Shown in pieces: positions 55,461 through 64,000 of a stretch of 64,000 nucleotides of DNA. How positions within the stretch are numbered: position 1 is the first letter of the stretch; the number at the start of each line of letters is the position of its first letter. The notes under the pieces are model-generated. The model saw nothing but the letters and a program-made list of their open reading frames with translations. It had not been told where the DNA came from and searched no databases. This DNA is from Cryptomeria japonica (lineage: Eukaryota > Streptophyta > Pinopsida > Cupressales > Cupressaceae), in assembly GCF_030272615.1 (NCBI RefSeq), contig NC_081413.1:559773945-559837944 (forward strand). The letters are read 5' to 3'. The position numbers and the translations under genes are program-made.

Positions 55461-55655
55461 TTTGTTGGGTGGTGTGGATAACACAGATGTTCTTGGGATG
55501 GGTTTGCTGTAGTAGTTTGGTATGTGTTAGGAGTTAGTTGGCTAGATGTATCCACCATTTTGCTCACCTCAGTTGAGGGCTGGTGGTTTATGCTGTAATC
55601 TTTGTTTGCTCAGATTAATAGAGGGAGCTATCCCCATAATGACAACACTTGCCTA

Positions 55656-55688
55656 AAATAAATAAATAAATAAATAAATATATATATT
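55656..55688 (+). repeat. AAAT microsatellite tail of LINE3 plus AT target repeat
   Basis: aaataaataaataaataaat followed by atatatatt. A simple-repeat tail replaces poly(A), as in LINE4 and the fragment at 42651-43243. Confidence 0.8.
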
Positions 55689-56345
55689 GAATATTATTAT
55701 ATTTTAATCATAAATTTGAATATTTTTCATTAATTTATTCAAAAAAATGTCTATTTTACTTTGATAATTATTAATACTTATTTAATTAAAACCAATTATA
55801 ATTAATATTACATAAACATGAAAAGTAATATAATATTCAACTACAAATTAATAATTAAATTTGAGATTAATTTTATTATTATAATTATAATTATATAATT
55901 TTTTTAAATTAAATTAGGATTATGCTTTTAAGAAAAATATATATTTTCACTATTAAATTTGTATTATTAAATTATAATTATTATGTTAAAATAAGTTATA
56001 ATTAATATTACATAAATATATATATACTAATATAACTTAAAAATAACAATGATTCAAAATTATAATAATTAAAAATAGACACATATTTTTGTTATAATTC
56101 AAAATTACAATAAACAAAAATTATAACAAATATTTTTATTGTTATACTATGACGACAAGTACTTGCCACTACACTTGTTTAGTTTTAAATTTTAATCCTC
56201 AAGTAATTTAAATAATAATAAGTTAGGTTAAACTATTGGTTCAAAACTATTGGTGTAATTTAAAATTAAAGGTGTTAATATCTATTTATAAATAAGCAAT
56301 TAATTTAATATAGTTATAATAAAATTAATTTTATAAATTTTTTTT
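55689..56345 (+). repeat. AT-rich filler, copy 2, right part
   Basis: Continues filler copy 2 after the LINE3 insertion: aatcataaatttgaatattt and gagattaattttattattat correspond to 39250-39360 of copy 1. No gene in either strand. Confidence 0.72.
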
Positions 56346-56389
56346 GGTCATGCGAGTTTCCACTTTCCCCGTGGTTAAAAGTGCTTTGA

Positions 56390-57867
56390 CGCAAAGCAAT
56401 GAGGAAGGAGAGTGGCGGGTGGTCCTAGGAAATAAAGCCAAGAGGAGAATGCAATCCTAGAGGGATCACACAACTGCTTCTAAAAATCTAGGCGACCCTC
56501 TTCTACATGGCACCAAATATGCGAGTTTCCTGTCATCTCTCCCCAACTCATCTGGCATTGCCAATAGGTTTGTGGGGAATGCTCAAAATTATAGAAAGAT
56601 CCTAAATGAAAGGTGGCTAAGGGAAAAAAATAACAAATCTTTCAGATTTAGGTCAAGCCCTCTTTGGTAGGAAAATAAAAATTTGTAGGGCATCCGTAAC
56701 AGCCCCAGGGTTTTTCCTAAACCTAGTAGAAAACCTCGTTCTTCTCAACTTATTATAGAAAAAAATTCAGCATCTCCAAAGGCAAGGGTTTTTTATCACG
56801 AATTTCATCAAAATAAGTTGCCGAGTAAAAAGAGTATTAGGATGCCCTCAGATCCTTTGCTTGAAGAGTGTGATTATTTCTAGAGCAATGCCATCATTGT
56901 CTCATGGAACAAACAACCACACATTTTCAAAGAAATGAAAGGTTGGTGGAAAGAAGAATTTTCAAATCAACTATGGATAACAAACCTAGGTTTGAATTTC
57001 TTCCTTATCACTTGTGCAAATGAGGAAATTAAAAAAAAAAATATTGAAACACGAAGTGAATTTGATTGAAGGATATGTGTTTCAGTGTTTTGAATGGATG
57101 CCAAATTTTAACCCTAAAAATTTTGAACCTCAGGAAACGGCTAGATGGGTTAACATAGGTCCTTTGCCGGTTGAATTCCATTTCCTTGCAATCATGGAAT
57201 TTACAGGCTCGCATTTAGGTGAATTTATAGGGGTTGAAGGTCTGCATAAAGATCTGGCAAAAGATATTAAGCTTCTCATTCAATTTGACATTCAAAACCC
57301 ACTTCTGGGTCAAATTGAGATAGTTATAGAAGCAGGTAAGTGAACTATTAATCCCTCCTTTTACAAAGGGGAAATCATCACCTCCAACATTTTCCTATGC
57401 AAATCCCTTGTGGATGAACATTAATTTACAATGTGGACTTTGTATCAATTACAGATCTTCCAAATAAGAAAGAAATGTCAGGTCAAAATCCTGTAGATAT
57501 TCAGTCACCCTCTAGGGCTCTGCCAAACTTCAGAAAGGCAGTAGAAAATCCAAGCAAGGCCCGAAGTAAGTCTCCCTCACTAGAGAGGAACTCAAGGAGC
57601 TCACAGGTCAAGAAATTTTCATCTGATAACCCTAATAATGAACCCTCTCCTCTAATAAATAAAGCAACCCCTATTTTAGATAAAGTCACGACTCAAAGAA
57701 TCTCAGGTGTTGGAGCCTGCAGTATGAGTAGAAGTCTAGACTCTAATAAGAACATGGATAAGAGTATAGAACACCTTAATAGTAAAACAGAGTTACAAAA
57801 TCTATTAATTGGTGCAGAGGAATTTAAAGATGATGTGCAAGAGCAGTTAAATTTATTGGAACAATAG
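56390..57867 (+). pseudogene. LINE4 ORF1 (DUF4283-like)
   Basis: Early frame: NEEGEWRVVLGNKAKRRMQS then a stop. Core: SNAIIVSWNKQPHIFKEMKG, FSNQLWITNLGLNFFLITCA, then after a frameshift in the A run at 57030-57040 GYVFQCFEWMPNFNPKNFEP and GPLPVEFHFLAIMEFTGSHL. The C-terminus (57433-57867) is Ser/Lys-rich and disordered. No clear Cys knuckle is left. Confidence 0.75.
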
Positions 57868-58211
57868 AGAGAGATAAATAAGAATGTTGTTATTGATCAG
57901 GTAACAAATGGTTTGGATCCTATCTTCAGGATGGATTATCCTTTTGATCATTTCACTGATATAGATGAAGATAATGCACTTTTGCTGGGGATTCAAACCC
58001 CCACGAATGAGGGTGAAGCCATAGGTGAGAACAAGCTAGGGTTAGGATTTTACTTAGGGAGGAAGTCAAAACCAGATTGTGGCTCGATTTAAAAAAATAA
58101 AGGTAGGAAATCCATAGCTGAGATTAGAAATAAGGATGGGGAAGTTGTTGGGCAAGCGGAAATAACATCGATCATGATTGTAGAGAAGGGGAAGTTCCTT
58201 CCCACTCAATC
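57868..58211 (+). other. LINE4 region between ORF1 and ORF2
   Basis: Acidic broken frame (DYPFDHFTDIDEDNALLLGI) probably the end of ORF1; then the ORF2 start at 58212. Confidence 0.55.
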
Positions 58212-60778
58212 ATGAAGGTCCTAACATGGAATTTTAGGGGCTTAAACACTCCTAACAAGCAACACATACTAAAGTGTTGCATCCTGGCCTCAAAAGAAGA
58301 ACTAACCTTAATCCAAGAAACAAAACTTAATCAATCTGAAATTGGAGTCTTCAAAAAGAAACTAGGTCATTTAGAGTGGAAAGCAATACCTGCGGTAGGT
58401 GCCTTAGGGGGATTGGGAATTATATGGGATCCTAGGTGGGTTGTAATCAATATGATAGCCAGTAACAACTATTGGATGGTTGTTTTTGTCAAGCACCTGA
58501 TTTGTAACTTAAACTTTGTTATTTTTAATATTTATGGCTCCATTTCGATACATGAGAAGGCAACGGTGTGGCAGGAAGTAGGATTGGTGTTATCTTACCA
58601 TCTAAAGTGGAATTGTTTTTTATAAGGAAGGGAATTCAATGCTATCTCTGATCTCTCTAAGAAAGCGGGTGGTCTGAGAAGAGAACCCCAAGCTTTGATA
58701 GATTTCAGAGACTGGTTTAATTCCCACAACATGATAGATATAAAAACCGATAATGGCACCTTCACTTGGAATAATAGAAGGCAAGGATTTAGTAATATTG
58801 TGGAAAGGTTAGATAGGTTTCTATTTAGAGGAGACATCATAGCTTTCAATTATCTTTTCAAGGCCTCCATTCTCCCCAATTCAGGTTCTAACTACTTTCC
58901 AGTCCAATTAATCATTGAGGAGGAGGTTAAATCTAAGAAGTGCCCTTTCAAGTTTGAGAAAATGTGTCCATAAATAATGAGTCTTTCTTAGAAAATATTG
59001 AAAAATGGTGGAAAGAAGTAGAAGTTTTAGGGTCAAAATTATATTTTTTTGTCACTAAAATTAAATATATTAAGAGTAAACTTATCCAATGGAACAAGGA
59101 TCAGTTCGAAGATATCTTTGCTTCTAAGAAGGAGATAGAAGTTGCCTTAGCTCAACTTAATAAAAAATTTATCAGGGAAGGTATAGATCAAAATAACTTC
59201 CTGTCAAAAAAAGAGCTTCTCCGTAAACACGAGGAAATTCTTACAAAGGAGGAATGTTTTTGGAGGCAGAAATCTAGGGTGACTTGGATCTCAGAAGGAG
59301 ACCAAAATACTAAAATTTTCCATGCCACAACAAAAAATAGAAGTAGAGTCAATAAATTAACCCATATTAGAAGCAAGGCAGGGATAATGCTAGATGATCT
59401 TGAGAGTATAGCTTCAGAAGCAGTGTCTTTCTTCCACAACTTACTAAGCAATGAACTTATCTCTGACTTGGCAGCTCAATCCAGTTTGATTAATAACATC
59501 CCCAAAATCATTGGTGATAGTAAAAAATTACTCCTAAATCGAAACTTTACCAAAAAAGAGATAGAAGAGGCTCTATTCCAGCTTCGTTTGGATAAGGCCC
59601 TAGGACCAGATGGATTTCTGGCATGTTTCTTTCAGAAATGTTGGCATAGTATAGGTGATGATTTGGTAGATGCCTTGGAAGGAGCAAGATGGTGGGGTAG
59701 ATTTCTCAAGGAAATAAATCAAACTTTCTTAGTACTCATCCCTAAAAAAGAGAATGTGGATAGTATGAATGATCTTAGACCTATTTCACTTTGTAATACT
59801 ATCTACAAGATTTTCTCAAAAGCCCTAGCCAATCGACTAAAACTGTTGCTTTCAAGCATCATTTTGGAAGAAAAAGCAAGATTTGTTTCTAGTAGGTTGA
59901 TCTTTGATGGAGTCATTATAGCACAAGAGGCAATACATTTTGTTCAACATAATCACCAAGCTAGCATGTTTATTAAACTAGATATAAGGAAGGCACATGT
60001 TATGGTTAATTGGATATTCCTTTGCAAATGTTTAGAAGCTTTTGGTTTTAGCATAGCTTGGATTAACTTAATCTTTGAATGCATTTCAAGTCCCAAAATC
60101 TCTGTCCTAGTAAATGGAACGCCAGAGGGATTCTTTGAAATGTCATGAGGTTTGAGACAAGGTAACCTAATATCACCCTTCCTCTTCATCATAATGGTAG
60201 AAGGCTTAGGTAGGACCATTCAAAAATCTCAGGATTTGAGTAATATTGTTAGAATTAAAATCTCTAGTAGTATTCCCCCTATCACACATCAACAATTTGC
60301 CAATGACACCCTACTATTTGGGGAAAGCAGTCTGATAAAAGCTACAAATTTTAAACTTATCCTAGACTAGTTCTCCAAAGCTTCAGAACAAAGGGTCAAT
60401 AAGGAAAAAACAAACTTGTTCTTTTTCAATATGGAAGAGAAGATAACTAAAAATATTGCTAGCATTCTAGGTTTCCAGATAAGGGTGCTTCCGTGCAAAT
60501 ATTTAGGCCTCCCAGTGGACAAAGGGCAAAGGTCATCCAATCTCTAGGGGCATATGCTGACCAAGCTTGATCTAAAACTCCAAAACTGGAAAGGCAAATG
60601 GCTGTCAGTAGTTGGTAAAGTAATTATGCTTAGTTTTGTGCTCTCTTCCCCTTCCCAATATCAAATGACTTATTTTCCCTTGCCGAAAGGAGTGAAAAGG
60701 AAGTTGGACCAAAAGTTGAGAACCTTTTTTTGGCAAGGATTGGTAGATAAGAATAAATTTGCACTAATAGCCTGGTAG
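58212..60778 (+). pseudogene. LINE4 ORF2: endonuclease and RT
   Basis: Start MKVLTWNFRGLNTPNKQHIL. Endonuclease: LIQETKLN present, but the GDFN motif reads REFNAI and SDHFPV reads SNYFPV, so catalytic Asp and His are lost. RT: DKALGPDGFLACFFQKCWHS, FLVLIPKKENVDSM, DLRPISLCNTIYKIFSKALA, MFIKLDIRKAHVMVNW (Asp present), a TGA where relatives have Trp before GLRQGNLISPFLF (60146), then FANDTLLFGES, with the first Asp of FADD changed to Asn. Stops at 58621, 60146, 60368 and 60776. Confidence 0.87.
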
Positions 60779-61787
60779 AAGCTTTGTAGACTTAAAGATA
60801 GGGGCGGGTTAGGTATTAGAGACCATGAGCTACAAAATAAGGCTCTAGGGGCCAAGTTAGTTTGGAAAATTTATCAGGAACCTCACAGAAGATGGGTGAA
60901 AGTCCTGGCTAGCAAATATTTAGAATCTCAAGAACCCAATAGAATCTTTAGAACTCTTAACCCTTCCAAAGGATCGAGAATCTGGAATCTCCTGATCAAA
61001 TATAGGGAAGTACTCATTCATGAGCTTTCTTGGAATGTAGGGCTTGGGAAGAACACATTATTCTGGGAAGACTCATGGGGTGGGTATCCACCAATTCATG
61101 TGATCCTTAATGATCAAAAGTTAAAAAATAGCATGGAAGAAAGAATTAGCAAAAAAATGGTTGATTATATCATCAACCATCCAGTAGACCCCGCTCTAGG
61201 ATGGAGATGGAAATTATTTGATGATTTGGGTTTATCTACTAAGGATAATAAGAAGCTTGCATAAATCCTTGCTCAAAGGAATATAACAATTACTAATAAA
61301 GATGATGGTCTTATGTGGTCTACCTCTTCTATTGGTGAATACAAGGTCAAGGATGGATATAATTCCCTTTGCAATAAGCTCTTCCCTTCTAAAAAAGATC
61401 TACCTATATCGTTATGCTGGGAGAAACTATGCCTCCCGAAGTCAGGCCTTTTCTTATGGACAACAATGCAGAAGAGGATTATGACCTCTTATTGGTTTAA
61501 GAAATTGGGCTATGTCGAACTCATTAGATGTCCCCTGTGCCTCAACAATGAAGAATTTGTAGACCATCTGCTTCTTAGATGCAATTATGCTAATAGATGT
61601 TGGATGCAACTAATTTATAGATCAAATTGGGTTACAACCCTTCCCAATCATTTGTTAGAACTCCTTTTATGTTGGCCAACCCATCTTAAGTATGGTCTTT
61701 ATGGACTGATATGGATTATTTCTCCCTCGATTCTCTTATGGGAAATATGGAAGGAGAGGAATAGAAGGATTTTTCAAAGATAAGGCA
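60779..61787 (+). pseudogene. LINE4 ORF2: RT thumb and zf-RVT
   Basis: Blocks: DRGGLGIRDHELQNKALGAK, GSRIWNLLIKYREVLIHELS, NTLFWEDSWGG, then YKVKDGYNSLCNKLFPSKKD and the knuckle RCPLCLNNEEFVDHLLLRCN (Cys-x2-Cys, His, Cys intact), followed by LLWEIWKERNRRIFQ. Stop at 61262. Confidence 0.83.
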
Positions 61788-62426
61788 ATGTCCCTTGATC
61801 AACTTTGGAACAAAATAGAATCATCTATCATAGAAGTAGCTAATGGCAGATTAAATAGTGACCACAACAATAATCTATCTTTTACTACAAGAGATGAACA
61901 AGTTGGGAAAAATTGGTTTGGACTCACTATTCCCCCCTTCTATGGCCTTGGGGGAGTCAAATTAGTATCTCCTAGGAAAGAATGCAAATGGTCTCCTCCA
62001 AGAAAAGGCTGGTTCAAATTAAATTTTGATGGTGCTTCTAGAGGCAACCCTGGTGTTGCAGGAATAGGAGGGGTGGTTCACCTTTGGGACAGGTCAACTG
62101 TAGCAAAGTTTTCAAAACCTATAGGTCAGGCCACACATAATGAGGCAGAACTAGAATCTCTTATTTCAGGTCTCATCCTTTGTAAAGATTTAGATATCAA
62201 AAGATTGGAGATAGAATGATATTCAACTATTACCATCAATGCAATTAGGACAGGCAAGACTCCAAACTAGAAATTAAACAATTTGGTGTCTAGAGCCACA
62301 AAATTGCTAAAATACTTTAAGCATACAACGATCAACCACATCTTTAGGGAAGGCAATACGGTAGCAGATTCCTTAGTGAACCAAGGAGTTGATGGTATTT
62401 GGGAAGAAAGAGTAGGTGTAGGTTAA
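61788..62426 (+). pseudogene. LINE4 ORF2: RNase H domain
   Basis: FKLNFDGASRGNPGVAGIGG (Asp), HNEAELESLISGLIL (Glu), LEIE then a TGA where relatives have Gly-Asp-Ser (the third acidic position is lost), and FREGNTVADSLVNQG (last Asp). The frame ends at 62426, about 35 bp before the TA tail. Confidence 0.85.
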
Positions 62427-62460
62427 CCTATTTCTATATTAACATTTATACACGTAGAGG

Positions 62461-62479
62461 TATATATATATATATATAT
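62461..62479 (+). repeat. (TA)n tail of LINE4
   Basis: Nineteen bases of alternating T and A right after the ORF2 end, in place of poly(A). Confidence 0.7.
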
Positions 62480-62544
62480 TTATATAAATTTATACATATA
62501 TATTACTATATATATTTATATGTATTTATTTAGATATTTCTTAT

Positions 62545-62546
<2 letters not shown>

Positions 62547-62585
<39 letters not shown>
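62547..62585 (+). repeat. (AT)n microsatellite
   Basis: 39 bases of uninterrupted AT inside a broader TA-rich zone that also holds TACATATATA and TATTTATA variants. Confidence 0.95.
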
Positions 62586-62587
<2 letters not shown>

Positions 62588-62789
62588 TATATTATTTATT
62601 TATATATATAGTTTTATATAAATGTCTGTATATATATACATATATATACACACTTATATTTTGTTTCAGATTTATTTAGTATACATACACACCCATTCAC
62701 ATTTATTTATATATATATATCTAGATATATATTTATAGTTGCTTACATATATTTTATTTATTGCCTCATACTTTGATTTAATTTAAATA

Positions 62790-62792
<3 letters not shown>

Positions 62793-62879
<87 letters not shown>
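62793..62879 (+). repeat. Long (AT)n microsatellite
   Basis: About 43 uninterrupted AT units, the longest simple repeat in the window. It can fold as a hairpin or cruciform and its assembled length may be unreliable. Confidence 0.97.
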
Positions 62880-62880
<1 letters not shown>

Positions 62881-62883
<3 letters not shown>

Positions 62884-63504
62884 CACATATATAATTTTAT
62901 ATCTAGCTCCTTATTCACACACTTATATTATTATATAGAAGCATGACTAATTGGTATTAGGCTAGCCAAGGAACCTTCTAGACCTTCATAGAGGATTAAT
63001 CTTATTATTATTTTGACAAGGCTTTGGTTGTCTAATTAACAGTCTATGAAATTGTCTTTAGTCTTTCCTAACCCCAAGGCTGAAGGCTCAGCCATAGTTG
63101 GGTTTTTGTATTTGTGGCTAGTGCAGGTAATCAATGAGCTTAATTTCTTGTGATTACACATAACCTTTGATATGTGTGCACACTATTATTAGAAAAAAAA
63201 TGATTACTCCAAGCTGAGATGGAAGCAAGTGTAGCCATCGGTATTAAGTAGCTTGATCTCAGAAAATGATTCCCATCATAAGCCAAGCATTCTTGCCTCA
63301 CATTCTCATTTATCTGATTCTTTGAGATGATTTCCTCGCAGGCTTTTAAAGATAAGAGGTACCATTTTTATGGCGATTTTAATTCGCACGCTTGCTAAGG
63401 CGATGATTTCCTCTCACTTAGACTTTACTTATTTAGAAGTTGGCAGATTAACCTATTGTAAGTAAAATTCAAATTGGAGCTCTGAGTCTGAGTAAATTAG
63501 CAGT
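62881..63504. other. No gene recognised
   Basis: About 620 bp between the microsatellite and the ORF at 63505. Mixed composition, no repeat or domain noticed. If the ORF belongs to an LTR element, this would be its leader. Confidence 0.4.
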
Positions 63505-64000
63505 ATGGACACACCACTAAGATTATTGGGGCATAAGAGACAAATGGCCTTCATAGGGGAAATCAAAGAGGATAGATTAAGAGGCATCCTTGCCTTCCCT
63601 CATGAATTAGTTATTAGAGTGGCCAGGAAAACATTAGGGGAGGAGTATATAAAAAATGAAGATAGAACCAGGGCAAACTTGGACATAGCTGCCATGTTCT
63701 TAGCAATGGCTATGCACTTCAAGAAAGACAGGGGGGTGGTAAAGAAACTTTGTCAAATTGTCTTTAAGAAGGATCTATTGGGAGAGTTGGATAGGGTGGT
63801 CATTAATGTGTCTGATGACCTAACTATCCCTAAGCCAAAGCACTATGACAAATTCATGTGGAAAAACAATCCGGTACCAAGATTTCCAATTCTGGAATTT
63901 GAAGATGAGGTCGCCTTTGCTACTTATAAACCAATAAGGCAACATAATTTCTATTTTCTACTGTGGATCTTGCATGTTAAGCGTCCAACATGTAAGAGAT
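63505..64000 (+). CDS. Unrecognised ORF running off the right edge
   Basis: Open from ATG at 63505 with no stop to 64000 (165 codons so far): MDTPLRLLGHKRQMAFIGEI, RGILAFPHELVIRVARKTLG, LDIAAMFLAMAMHFKKDRGV, HYDKFMWKNNPVPRFPILEF. Mixed helix/charged composition, no signal peptide. It sits after a gene-free region like the ORFs of B and H and may be a third large protein of a pol-less element, but I see no sequence match with either. The family is unknown. Confidence 0.6.
   Translation, partial: MDTPLRLLGHKRQMAFIGEIKEDRLRGILAFPHELVIRVARKTLGEEYIKNEDRTRANLDIAAMFLAMAMHFKKDRGVVKKLCQIVFKKDLLGELDRVVINVSDDLTIPKPKHYDKFMWKNNPVPRFPILEFEDEVAFATYKPIRQHNFYFLLWILHVKRPTCKR

Larger units (their letters stand above)
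43244..55679 (+). mobile_element. LINE3: L1-type LINE with RNase H and a long tail, two insertions
   Basis: Starts at 43244 after atatatatt (43235-43243); ends in an AAAT repeat at 55656-55679, followed by atatatatt (55680-55688), a likely target duplication although low in complexity. After removal of G and J it is about 6.5 kb. Order: ORF1 (DUF4283, knuckle), ORF2 endonuclease, RT, zf-RVT, RNase H, and a further open region of about 300 codons. The right flank continues AT-rich filler copy 2. Confidence 0.85.
56346..62479 (+). mobile_element. LINE4: L1-type LINE with RNase H and TA-repeat tail
   Basis: 5' end set near 56346, where AT-rich filler stops. 6.1 kb with ORF1, ORF2 and a tail of (TA)n at 62461-62479 in place of poly(A). 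Order is as in LINE3 but without a post-RNase H extension. The target duplication cannot be set in the AT-rich flanks. Endonuclease, RT and RNase H each have changed catalytic residues. Confidence 0.85.

Noticed and set aside
62547..62879. Centromere or origin signal in the long AT repeats
   Set aside because: Simple AT microsatellites next to a LINE tail are enough to explain them; no satellite unit seen.

Overview
The window looks like plant nuclear DNA made almost entirely of old, nested retrotransposons. I see no intact host gene, no RNA gene and no CRISPR array. The plant calls are L1-type LINEs with a DUF4283-like ORF1, a zf-RVT knuckle and a C-terminal RNase H, a Ty3/gypsy element with a G-patch-like segment, and a decayed pentatricopeptide-repeat (PPR) fragment. 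Nesting depth, stop-codon load and AT-rich filler suggest a large slow-turnover genome such as a gymnosperm; that is inference and I cannot name the species.

Layout. (1) 1-20099, minus strand: Ty3/gypsy element A (5' LTR outer end at 20099, leader, gag, zinc knuckle, protease, G-patch, RT, RNase H, integrase; its 3' end is left of the window). Element B (1877-11370, TSD cacgc) sits inside its RT. B carries a nearly open reading frame of about 1,074 codons, which is itself split by palindromic element C (6848-9126, TSD gaatg). A solo LTR (18666-19453, TSD attat) sits in A's 5' LTR/leader. (2) 20217 to about 38940, minus strand: LINE2. It is interrupted by LINE1 (20245-26544, plus strand, 18-bp TSD) right beside its poly(A) tail, and by pol-less LTR element H (28062-32598, TSD gtgac) after its RNase H. 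(3) About 38940-43243: AT-rich filler present in two diverged copies, a LINE RNase H fragment, an ORF1-only LINE copy K, and a 5'-truncated LINE fragment. (4) 43244-55679, plus strand: LINE3, split by elements G (43868-46587, TSD ggtag) and J (49399-52634, TSD aactt). (5) 55689-56345 AT-rich filler; 56346-62479 LINE4 with a TA-microsatellite tail; 62461-62879 TA microsatellites; an unrecognised open reading frame running off the right edge from 63505.

Nothing here works as a pathway. The LINEs encode ORF1 (RNA-binding/zinc knuckle) and ORF2 (endonuclease-RT, RNase H in three of four), and A encodes gag-pol, but every copy is disabled. The most notable signals are: several insertions with clean 5-bp target duplications and TG...CA ends in which I cannot find a matching LTR pair (B, G, J, partly H); insertion C, whose two ends are inverted copies of the same LTR-like end; and pol-less elements (B, H, G) encoding a large unknown protein with a globular N-terminus, a Lys/Pro/Ser-rich linker and a helical C-terminus. 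Removing each TSD-bounded insertion restores the reading frame of its host element in B, C, G and J, which is strong internal evidence for those boundaries.
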